From: Papio anubis
Lineage: Eukaryota > Chordata > Mammalia > Primates > Cercopithecidae
Assembly (NCBI RefSeq): GCF_008728515.1
Contig: NC_044989.1
Span: 70,519,754 to 70,583,753, forward strand
Length of the DNA: 64,000 nucleotides
Direction: 5' to 3'
The notes beneath the pieces were generated by a model. It ran no database searches and was not told where the DNA came from. It saw only the letters and a list, made by a program, of their open reading frames with translations. How positions within the stretch are numbered: the stretch's first letter is position 1; each line of letters opens with the position of its first letter. Positions 22,401 to 34,400 of this stretch are shown here, in pieces. A program made the position numbers and the translations under genes.

Positions 22401-25400
22401 ACAACAAATTTAGGACCGGGGGTGGTGGCTCATGCCTGTAATCCTAGCACTTTGGGAGGTCAAGGTGGGCAGATTGCCTTAGCTCAGGAGTTTGAGACCA
22501 GCCTGGGTGACACGGTGAAACCCCGTCTCTACTAAAATACAAAAAATTAGCCAGGCGTGGTGGTAGGCACCTGTAATCCCAGCTACTCAGGAGGCTGAGG
22601 CAGGGGAATCACTTGAACCCGGGAGGCGGAGGTTGTGGTAAGCCAAGATTATGCCACTGCACTCCAGCCTGGTGACAGAGTGAGAGTCCCTCTCCAAAAA
22701 AAAAAAAAAAAAAATTCAGAACTGATAAAAGCCAGTTATCTGATTTGGAAAACACCATAAAGCAGATGAAATTCAAGTACAGTCTAAAACTACAGACTTA
22801 GAACAGATTTTAATTTTTGTTCTTTAAGTAGAGTGGGGGTCTTGCTATATTGCCCAGGCTGGTCTTGAACTCCTGGCCTCAAGTGATCCTACTGCCTCAG
22901 CCCCCAAAGCTCTGGGATTACAGGCATGAGCCACTGTGCCCAGCCTTCGTTTACTATTATCACTACTGGGACTTCATCAAAGGTACCAATTTAATACTAA
23001 GTATACTAAAACTAAGAGATTTCCATAACTGGCAATAACAAGTTAGTGGCAATAACAAGTTAGAATCAGGATAGATACTTCACTCAAAAGAGCAGCAAAA
23101 AATATAATATTCACAAGAATTTGACAGAATAATTAAAACTTCTAAATTTCTTCTGGAAGAATAAATGCACAACTGAAGAAACAAAGGGGAGCCAATAGAT
23201 ATATCACAAAGCTAAATTAGTTAAAACTATGGCTGGCATGCATTTATTCATTCAGCAAGTCTTTTTTTTTTTTTTTTTTGAGACTGAGTCTCACTGTGTC
23301 GCCCACTCTGGAGCGCAGTGGTTTTTGAGGTCTCTGCCTCCTGGGTTGCAACCTCTGCCTCCTGGGTTTAGGCGATTCTTGTGCCTCAGCCTCCCGAGTA
23401 GCTGGGACTACAGGCACGCGCCACTACGCCTGGCTGAGTTTTGTATTTTTGTGGTAGAGACGGGATTTCACCATGTTGGCCAGGCTGGTCTCAAAACTCC
23501 TAACGTCAAGCAATTCATCTGTCTCGGCCTCCCAAAGCGCTGGGATTATAGGCGTGAACCACAGCACCTGGCCTGCAATTTTATTTTTGAAAACACTGGT
23601 TCGAATGAAACAAAATACCTTATCCCACGATTGTCTTTACAAGGTGAATGAATGTGTCTTCTTTGTTTAAGGTCAAGATCCAAAGCTTTGGACAGTGTAC
23701 TGTACTGTACACAAGCTGACACTCAAAGGAAGATGCGCTTTTGAAGTTCACTTACCAACTTTGAGGAAAGTTTTCAGTTCCAAGGGTCGCAGCACTGGTT
23801 GTTTTTCTATACGACCGTAGGTTTCTGCTATGCTCTCTACTTCCACTTTAGGGCATTTAAACAGCTCATAAGTCCCATCTCGGTTCTGGATAAAGCTACG
23901 GGTGATTTCCAAGGGCATCTGGACACCAAGATATACCAAAAAAGGGTGAGAGAGAAAACTTTCAAAATAGACCAATACCTGGATGACAACAAATCTTTTA
24001 TTATTCCTTCTTTCTTGTTAAGTATATTCAAATGAATTACAACTTCCCTGTTTTTCAAGAAAATCCTGTCAACAAATCTGCCTTTTCTCCCTTACGTCAT
24101 TCATGGCTTTCCTTTTTTCTCTAAAATCTTAAATTTCCACCCCAGCCAAACCATATACCAGTTGAACCTCTAACATCTTCATGGGTACATGACTGTTGCT
24201 AGCACAGACCTGCTCTAAAATCAGTTTTATTCCTTCCCCTACTGCTCTGCTAGCAGCATTCTTCTCTTAAATTCCTCTGTTCATACACCTACAGTTCACC
24301 TCACATCCTGTATGCTTCACACTGTCCTTGGGATTGAGCCAGGCAGAACTGGAACTGGATGCTGTGGTGACCCAAAGCAAATTACAAACTTCTCAGAGCC
24401 TGTTTTCTCATGGGCAAAATGCAGTTAATGCCAGGACATGGCTGGGAGGTCAAATGAGGTGATGGAGGTAAGTAATGCCCAACAGTGAGAAGCTCCATGA
24501 TTGTTAGCTCTCTTCTCCCACAAGCCTGCACCCTAGGTTGCTTCAGTGTCTCCCTAAATGTCATCCATTCCAGGCTAAAAGCTGCCTCTGTGACATCTGC
24601 ATTTAAAGGAGTTCCTCAAGTACCTTTAATGCCAATACAGTCCTTTTCTAGGGTTCACATTTTTTTTTTTTTTTTTTAAGAGGCAAGGTCACTGAGGGCG
24701 GTGGCTTGTGCCTATAATTCCAGAACTTTGGGAGGCCGAGGTAGGCAGATCACCTGAGGTCGGGAGTTTGAGACCAGCCTGACCAACATGGAGAAACCCC
24801 ATCTCTACTAAAAATACAAAATTAACCAGGCGTGGTGGCAGATGCCTGTAATCCTAGCTACTCAGGAGGCTGAGGCAGGAGAATCGCTTGAAGCTGGGAG
24901 GCAGAGGTTGTGGTGAGCTGAGATCATGTGATTCCACTCCAGCCTGGGCCACAAGAGTGAAAGTCCGTGTCAACAACAACAACAAAAAAAGTCAAGGTCT
25001 CACTTGGTTGCCCCTGCTGAAGTACAGTGGTACAATCATGGCTCACTGCAGCCTCCAACTCCCAGGCTCAAGTGATCCTCTTGCTTCAGCTTCCTTAGTG
25101 GTTGGGACTATAGGCACACACCACCAGGCCTCACTTTTTCTTTTTTTCTTTTTTTTTGGAAATGAAGTCTAGCTCTGTCACCCAGGCTGGAGTGCAGTGG
25201 CATGATCTCGGTTCACTGCAACCTTTGCCTCCCAGGTTCAAGTGATTCTCCTGCCTCAGCCTCCCAAGTAGCTGGGATTACAGGAGCAAGCCACCATGCC
25301 TGGCTAATTTTTGTATTTTAGTAGAAACGTGTTTTCACCATGTTGGCCAAGCTGGTCTAAAACTCCTGACCTCAGGTGCTGCGCCCACCTCGACCTCCCA

Positions 25401-28400
25401 AAGTGCTTGTATTACAGGCATGAGCCACCTCGCCAGGCTCTTTTGCTTGCTTTCTTTTCTTTTTTTTTTTTAAGAGTAGGGGCCTAGCTGGCCGGGTGCA
25501 GTGGCTCACGCCTATAATCCCAGTACTTTGGGAGATCGAGGAGGGTGGATCACCTGAGGTCAGGAGTTTGGTACCAGCCTGGCCAACATGGTGAAACCCT
25601 GTCTCTACTAAAAATACAAAAATTAGCCAGGCGTGGTGGTGTGCACCTGTAGTCCCAGCTACTCAGGAGGTTGAGGCATGAGAATTGCTTGATCCTGGGA
25701 GGTGGAGGTTACAGTGAGCCGAGATCGTGCTACTGCACTGCAGCCTGGGCAACAGAGCAAGAGACTCTGTCTCCAGAAAAAAAAAATAAAAACATAAAAT
25801 GTTTAGTGTGGCTGGATGTGGCAGATTACACCTGTAATCACAGTACTTTGGGAGGCCAAGATGGGAGGATTGCTTGAACCCAGGAATTTGAGACCAGCCT
25901 GGGCAACATAGCAAGACCCCATCTTAAATTTTTTTCTTTTTAAATTAGTAGGGTGGGCCTGGTGGCTCATGCCTGTAATCCCAGCACTTTGGGAGGCTGC
26001 AGCAGACAGAGTCCAGGAATTTGAGACCAGCCTGGGCAACACGGGGAAACCCCATCTCTACAAAAATAGCTGGGCATGGTGGTGGCATGTGCCTGTAGTC
26101 CAAGCTACTCAGGAGGCTGAGATGGGAGGATCACTTGATCCCAAGAGGCAGAGTGCGCTGTGACTGCACCACTGTACTCCAGACTAGGCAACAGAGTAAG
26201 ACCCTGTCCCAAAAAAACCAAAATACAAACAAAAAAGACCAAAAAAAATTTTTTTTAAAGTGTCATTTCTCAGCCGGGCACAGTGGCTCATGCCTGTAAT
26301 CCCAGCAGTTTGGGAGGATCATGAAGTCAGGAATTCGAGACCAGCCTGGCCTACATGGTCAAACCCTGTCTCTACTAAAAGTACAAAAATTAGGCTTGGC
26401 GCAGTGGCTCACGCCTGTAATTCCAGCACTTTGGGAGGCTGAGACAGGCGGATCACGAGGTAGGAGATTGAGACCATCCTGGCTAGCATGGTGAAACCCC
26501 GTCTCTACTAAAAATACAAAAAATTAGACAGGCATGGTGGTGGGTACCTGTAGTCCCAGCTACTTGGGAGGCTGAGGCAGGAGAATGGCATGAACCCAGG
26601 AGGCGGAGCTTGCAGTGAGCTGAGATCGCACCACTGCACTCCAGCCTGGGCGACAGAGCGAGACTCCGTCTCAAAATAAAATAAAATAAAAATACAAAAA
26701 TTAGCCGGGTATGGTGGCACGTGCCTGTAATCCCAGCTAGCCAGGGGGAATTGCTTGAACTCGGGAGGCAGAGGTTGCAGTGAGCCAAGATTGTGCCACT
26801 GCATTCCAGCCTGGGTGACAAAGCAAGACTCCATCTCAAACATAAAATAAAAAGGGTCATTTCTCTAATGAGAACAAAGCTGTAGTTTGGGGAGGAGGGT
26901 TTAATTGTGCTGGTGCCACTGACTTCACAAATATTATATCATCTCAAATTATTTATATACTTTCTAGCTGCCTGCCAGTCAAATCTAGGACTCATCATAA
27001 GTATTAGGGGATCATTATTTAATGTATAAGAAAAAATTGTGTTTTTTTATTCCAAAGGCAAAGAAAAAGTATACTGCAATTTAAGATACTTTTTTCAAGC
27101 CATAGAGAACACACATTAAAATCAGAATCAGAACTATAAAGCCAGGGATATTTCTGAATAATCTCTTAGCATGAAAAAAAAGAAACTCTGGTGTCTGTAA
27201 CTCAAGGAACCAGTGCAAATATACTCCCTGTACTTGCCTCCCTCTCTTCCCTTCACAACCCTCCCACTGTTATAGAAATAAACTCTCACCTCTGGGGTAT
27301 CTAAGATTTGTTTAACTTGCAGGATATTAGTGATATGCCAAGTATATTTGGAAAAGGTTCCCAGTGGCAAGGCATCTTTCCGAACAAAAGCTTCAACGTG
27401 AAAAAAGGACAAAATTAGATTACCAAAAAATAACATTTTCTTTTATTGTATTTGTTACCTAGTTTCTAATACAGTACTATTATTTCCTTATAGATTCTCA
27501 GCACTTTTAAAAAGAAATTCTAGAGGCAAATATATAAAAGGGTTTGGCAGAAATGTGACAGATCAGTTGATATAGATAATTGATATGCTGATCATTGAAG
27601 GCTTTGTGCTCCAGACATATGAGTAGAAGTCCTAACTCTGAATACTCAATGGTGAGTATTCCACACAGATTTTTTCCAAATGTAATTCTCTACGTTCAAG
27701 ACATCATCCATCACTATACCAAAGGAAAATCCTGTACCTGTGGTGGAGTTGGGAAGCCGTTTTTTTGCACTTCCTATAGATATTCTCTGTTGCAGGGCAT
27801 CAAAAAAGGACTGAGGAATGTGGAACACCAGTGGTTCTGGTTTGCCTGTGGGAAACAAGAAGAAACAACTCATTTAAAGAAACTCAGAAGCCTTTCTGAT
27901 GTACAGGGAGAGGTGGAAGAAAAGGAATCAAGGGATGGTAATAACTAAAAATACCACTGAGATTTCTTTATGCAGAGGCAAAAAGAAGGCTTTGATTGAC
28001 CTTTCTGGGCCAAGAACTATCACTAGTCCTACTCTTGATCCCTTGCAAACACAAAACACACAGTGTAGCCTGGGCAACAAAGGAAGACCCGGTGTCTACA
28101 AAAAAAAATTTTTTTGAGATGGAGTCTCACTCTGTTGCCCAGGCTGGAGTGCAATGGCATGATCTCGGCTCACTGCAACCTCTGCCTCCCAGGTTCAAGC
28201 AATCCTCCTGCCTCAGACTCCTGAGTAGCTGGGACTACAGGCATGTGTCACCACACCTGGCTAATTTTTATATTTTTAGTAGAGATGGGTTTCACCATGT
28301 TGGCCAGGCAGGTCTAAACTCCTGACCTCGTGATTCGCCCACCTCGGCCTCCCAAAGTGCTGGGATTACAGGTGTGAGCCACCGTGCCTGGCCAAAAAAT

Positions 28401-31400
28401 TTTTTTTTAATTAGCCAGGCGTGGTGGCATGCACCTGCTGTCCCAGCTACTTGGGAGGCTGAGGTGGGAGGATCAACTGAGTCGAGGAGGTTAAGGCTGC
28501 AGTAAGCCATGGTCATGCTACTGCACTCCAGCCTCGTCAACAGAGTGAGACCCTCCCTCAAAAAGGAAAAAAAAAGAAAAGAAAAGAAAGGCCAGGCATG
28601 GTGACTCACACCTGTAATTCTAGCACTTTGGGAGGCCAAGGTGGGCGAATTACCTGAGATCAGCTTGGCCAACATGGTGAAACCCCATCTCTACTAAAAA
28701 TACACACACACACAAAAATTAGCTGGGCATGGTGGTGTGTGCCTGTAATTCCAGCTACTCGGCAGGTTGAGGCAGGAGAATCGCTTGAACCCAGGAGGCA
28801 GAGGTTGCCGTGAGCCAAGATCACGCCACTGCACTCCAGCCTGGGCAACAGAGCGAGACTCCATTGAAAAAAAAGAAAAAAGAAAATGAAAAAACAAACC
28901 AACAGAGTAGACCCTTGTCACTCACCACGTATAACATTTCAAATCTGCAATTTTAAAAAGACCAACACAGCACAGACTTTCCCCCTTAAAGGGTATGCGA
29001 AGTAAGATGGGATGAGAACAGCGAGGCTAAGGTGGACTGCCTCCACTTGATTCCCTCTTGCTCGCAATCCCCAGGTTCTTGCTACTTGCATTCATGTCTA
29101 AGCAAACTAACGACATGCTCTCTCACCCGATGGTCAGCACCATGAATGCTGAGGGACTACAAGTTAGGACACTGCTTACCCAGCAAGCATCTGTCTTTCT
29201 CCCTGAATATAACCTCAAGGCAGGCAAAATACTTGAAAGTGCTTAACAAACCTTTTAAAGAAACTTGCGGCCAGGCACGGTGGCTCACACCTGTAATCCC
29301 AGCACTTTGGGAGGACGAGGTGGGTGGATCACCAGGTCAGGAGATTGAGACCATTCTGGCTAACATGGTGAAACCCCATCTCTACTAAAAATACAAAAAA
29401 TTAGCCAGGCATGGTGGCATGCACCTATAGTCCCAGCTACTTGGGAGGCTGAGGCAGGAGAATCGCTTGAACTCGGGAGGCAGAGGTTGCAGTGAGCCAA
29501 GATCACACCACTGCACTCCAGCCTGGGCAACAGAGCAAGACTTCATCTCAAAAAGGAAAAAAAAAAAGAAACTTGCCAGGCATTAGGTCAACAAAAAGAG
29601 AGTTAAGGGCTGGGTGCGGTGGCACAAGCCTGTAATCCCAGCACTTTGGGAGGTTGAGGTGGGTGGATCGAGAGGTCAGGAGATCGAGACCATCCTGACT
29701 AACACAGTGAAACCCCATCTCTACTAAAAATACAAAAAATTAGCAAAGCGTGGTGGCAGGCGCCTGTAGTCCCAGCTACTTGGGAGGCTGAGGCAGAAGA
29801 ATGGCGTGAACCTTGGAGGCGGAGCTTGCAGTGAGCCGAGATCGCGTCACTGTACTCCAGCCTGGGTGACAGAGCGAGACTCCATCTCAAAAAAAAAAAA
29901 AAGAGAGTTAAGGGGAGGGGGTCTAGTGAGTTCAGAGTCTTCCTTAAAAATTCTTTCCAAACCAGGTGCGGTGGCTCACAACTGTAATTCCAACACTTTG
30001 GGAGGCCTAGGTGGGCAGATCACTTGAGGTCAGAAGTTCCAGACTAGCCTGGCCAACATGGTGAAACCCTGTTTCTACTAAAAATACAAAAATTAGCCAG
30101 GAGTGGTGATGCATGCCTATAATCTCAGCTACTCAGGAGGCTGAAACACGAGAATCTCTTGAGTCTGGGAGGTGGAGGTTGTAGTGAGCCAAGACTGTGC
30201 CACTGCACTCCAGCCTGTGTGACAAAGCAAGACTGTCTCAAAAAATAAAAAAGAATTAACTTAAAGAAGACTTCATAAAACATACACACTCATAGTCCAG
30301 GAGTGAGTTGATGGAAACTTGGACAAAGGTGGTAGTAATGGAGATGGTGAGACAGAGTAGAGGGTGGTACAGGAATGGGGTGGAAGAATGGGATGGAAGA
30401 AGGGATGGGATGGGATGGAAGAGGACGATAAGTGTTTAGCTTATAGTATTATCAATATTCTGTTTTCTGGGCTGGGCACGATGGCTCACGCCTGTAATCC
30501 CAGCACTTTGGGAGGCCGAGGCAGGTGGATCACCTGATGTCAGGAGTTCAAGACCAGCCTGGCTAACATGGCGAAACCTCATCTCTACTAAAAATACAAA
30601 AAATTGGCCGGGCATGGTGGTGCACACCTGTAATCCCAGCTACTTGGGAGGCTGAGGCAGGAGAATCGCTTGAACCCAGGAGGTGGAGGTAATAGTGAGC
30701 CAAGATCACGCCACTGCACTCCAGCCTGGGCGACAAGTGATTCTCCTGCCTCAGCCTCCTGAGTAGCTGGGACTACAGGCCTGTGCCACCATGCCCAGCT
30801 AATAGAATACTTTTAAGGCAACAAGCAGAGACCGGTTAGATCTGAAAATGCTGATGTTCCACAAGGCTATTAGAAATCACACCCAAATATAGCCTGTGTT
30901 CTCTAATCTTCCTCAGCGTGTTTATGTCTTTTTTTTTTTTAGATGGAGTCTCGCCCTGTTGCCCAGGCTGGAGTGCAATGGTGCAATCTTGGCTCACTTC
31001 AACCTCCGCCTCCCGGGTTCAAGCAATTCTCCCACCTCAGCCTCCCAGGTAGTTGGGACTACAGGCACCCGCTATTGTGCCTGGCTAATTGTTTTCTATT
31101 TTTAGTAGAGACGGGGTTTCACCATGTTGGCCAGGCTGGTCTTAAACTCCTGACCTCAAGTGATCCGCCCGCCTCGGCCTCCCAAAGTGCTGGGATTACA
31201 AGTGTGAGCCACCACGCCCGGCCAGCATGTTTAGTAATTCTCTATAACTATCTTAGTCTCATGTATTAGATTTTCATTTTTCCTTTTTTCCATACAGGGT
31301 CTCGCTTTGTCACCCAGGCTGGAGTGCAGCGGCACTATTTTTTGTAGAGATGGGGTTTGCTATGTTGTGCAGGCTTAGATGTTCATCTTTTTTTCCCCTT

Positions 31401-34400
31401 GCTTTGATTTTAAGTTTGAGAGTTAGAATAGTTTTATAAAGCTTCGGTATCTCCCTCACCAAACACACACACACACGCGCACACACACACGCAAACTTGT
31501 GCGAGCAATCAGACTATCTGCCTTTACTTATTATTTGCTATGTTTTTTCTCTTCTGTCGCTAAATTATAATAATTTTGCTGTTCCTGAATTTTAATTATG
31601 TGATTGTTCTTTTGTTTCAATTAGATTTCTACTTTCTTGTGGCCCAGTGCTCTCTGGACTGAAGTCCAATTACTTTTCCTATAAGAGTAGAATTACAGCA
31701 CAATTACCTTAATTTCTCCTACTTTCAGTAAGAGTCCAGTTAGATGAACAGTACTTACCATCAAACTGATAGTGCATGGTCTGATGGATGCGTTCTGTGA
31801 CACTGGCCAGCCAGTCTTGGAAGGATAAAGTCACTTGTGCCTCATCTAACAGCTGACCACAGGCTAGGAAAAAAAAAAAAAACACACACACACACATACA
31901 CACTTCTTTAGTGACTTTTCTTACAAAATAAACAGCTAACTGAAGTTTGAAAAAGTTAAGAAGTTTTTTATTTTTATTTTTTTGAGACGGAGTTTCACCC
32001 TTGTCGCCTAGGCTGGAGTGCAGTGGCGTGATCTCAGCTCACTGCAGTCTCCGCCTCCTGGGTTCAAGCGATTTTCCTGCCTCAGACTCCTGAGTAGCTG
32101 GGATTACAGGCACCCTCCACCACACCTGGCTAATTGTTGCATTTTTAGTAGAGATGGGGTTTCATCATGTTGACCAGGCTGGTTTCCAACTCCTGACGTC
32201 AGGTGATCCACCCACCTCGGCCTCCCAAAGTGTAGGGATTACAGACGTGAGCCACCGTGCCCAGCCCCCACCTGTTTTTTATTTGTTGACAAGGCTTTGT
32301 CATGTTGCCCAGCTGGCTTCGAACTCCTGGGTTCAAGCAATCCACCTGCCTCAGCCTCCTGAAGTGCTGGGAGAAGTGTTAATAAGTTTGTCCAGAAAAA
32401 AAAAAAAAAAAACTTGAAGCTGAACTTCAAAGAAAGCCAATAAACTAAATGAAATAAGATATTCTGGGATGTTTTCTTTTTCAGACAGAGTCTCACTCTG
32501 TCACTCTGGCTGGGGTGAAGTGGCATGATCTTGGCTCACTGCACCCTCCGCCTCCCGGGTTTAAGCGATTCTCATGCCTCAGCCTCCTAAGGAGCTGGGA
32601 CTACAGGTGCGTCACCATGCCCAGCCAATTTTGTTTTCTTTTTAATAGAGACAGGGTTTTTGCCATGTTGCCCAGGCTGGTCTCAAACTCTGGCCTCAAG
32701 TGATCTGCCCACCTTGGCCTCCCAAAGTGCTGGATTACAGGCATGAGTCACCTGAGGTCAGGAATTCAAGACCAGCCTGGCCAACATGGTGAAACCCCGT
32801 CTCTACTAAAAATACAAAAATTAGCTGGGTGTGGTGGCATGCGCCTGTAATCACAGCTACTCTGGAGGCTGAGGTGGGAGAATTACTTGAACCTGGGAGG
32901 CGGAGGTTGCAGTGAACTGAGATCGCGCCACAGCACTCCAGCCTGGAAAAGAGTGAGACTCTGTCTCAAAAAAAAAAAAAAAAAGAAAATATGAAATGAG
33001 AAGCAACACTAAACTGCATATTAAAGAATGGTCCTATATAATGACTGTTTTAGGATGGGCTTGGTTGCTCATGCCTGTAATCCCAGCACTTCGGGAGGCT
33101 GAGGCAGGAGGATCACTTGAGCTCACAAGTTTGAGACCAGCCTGGGTAACATGGCGAAAGCTTGTCTCCACCAAAAATACAAAAAATTAACCAGGTGAGG
33201 CCGGGTGCAGTGACCCCCGCCTGTAATCCCAGCTCTTTAGGAGGCCAAGGCAGGCAGATCACCAGGTCAGGAGATTGAGACCAGCCTGGCTAATACGGTG
33301 AAACTAAAAATACAAAAAATTAGCGAGGTGAGGTGGCGGGCACCTGTGGTCCCAGCTACTCAGGAGGCTGAGGCAGAAGAATGGCGTGAACCCAGGAGGC
33401 GGAGCTTACAGTAAGCCGAGATCACGCCACTGTACTCCAGCCTGGGTGACAGAGCAAGACTCCGTCTCAAAAAAAAAAAAAAAATTTCCCAGGTGTGGTG
33501 GTGCATGACTGTGGTCCCAACTACCTCTGGGAGGATTGCTTAAGCCCAGGAGGCAGAGGCTGCAGTGAGCCGAGATCACACCTCTGCACTCCAGACTGGG
33601 TGATAGAGTGAGACCCCATCTCAAGTAAAAATAAATAAATAAGTAAAAATAATGGCTGCTTTAGAGATTTATAAATTAGTTCTATTCCTGATGAATATGT
33701 ATCCATATGCCCCAGACCCTCTCAATGATGAACATATTGTTTCATGCCAAGGTTGAGCACAAATAGATTGAGTGATGAACACACTGTGGGTTGCAATGAT
33801 ACCTTCAGACTTAAAACCTAAAACCTTGTATTCAGAAATGTAAAATGAATTAATTCACTTTTTTTTTTTTTTTTTGAGACAGAGTCTTGCTCTGTTGCCC
33901 AGGCTAGAGTGCAGTGGCACGATCTCGGCTCACTGCAACCTCTGCCTCCCGGGTTCAAGAGATTCTCCTGCCTCAGCCTCCTGAGTAGCTGGGATTACAG
34001 GCGCCTGCTACCGTGCCTGGCTAATTTTTGTATTTTTAGCAGAGATGGGGTTTTAACATCTTGGCCAGACTGGTCTTAAACTCCTGACCTTGTGATCCAA
34101 CCACCTTGGCCTCCCAAAGTGCTGGCATTACAGGCATGAGCCACCATGCCTGGCCAAATTCACTTTTTTTTTGTTTTGCTTTTTTTTTTGAGGCGGAATC
34201 TCGCTCTGTCACCCAGGCTGGAATGCAGTGGTATGATCTCGGCTCACTGCAAGGTCTGCCTCCCGGGTTCACATCATTCTCCTGCCTCAGCCTCCCAAGT
34301 AGCTGGGACTACAGGTGCCCGCCACCATGCTCAGCTAAATTTTTCTATTTTTAGTAGACGGGGTTTCACCGTGTTAGCCAGGACGGTCTTGATCTCCTGA

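Noticed and set aside
23690..23715. tgtactgtactgtacac as a palindrome
   Set aside because: The reverse complement differs at the centre; it is a short tandem of tgtac rather than an inverted repeat.
26483..26860. Alu-derived peptides of the [12 protein letters not shown] type here and at dozens of other sites
   Set aside because: Chance open frames in antisense Alus. They occur at nearly every copy and have no gene context.
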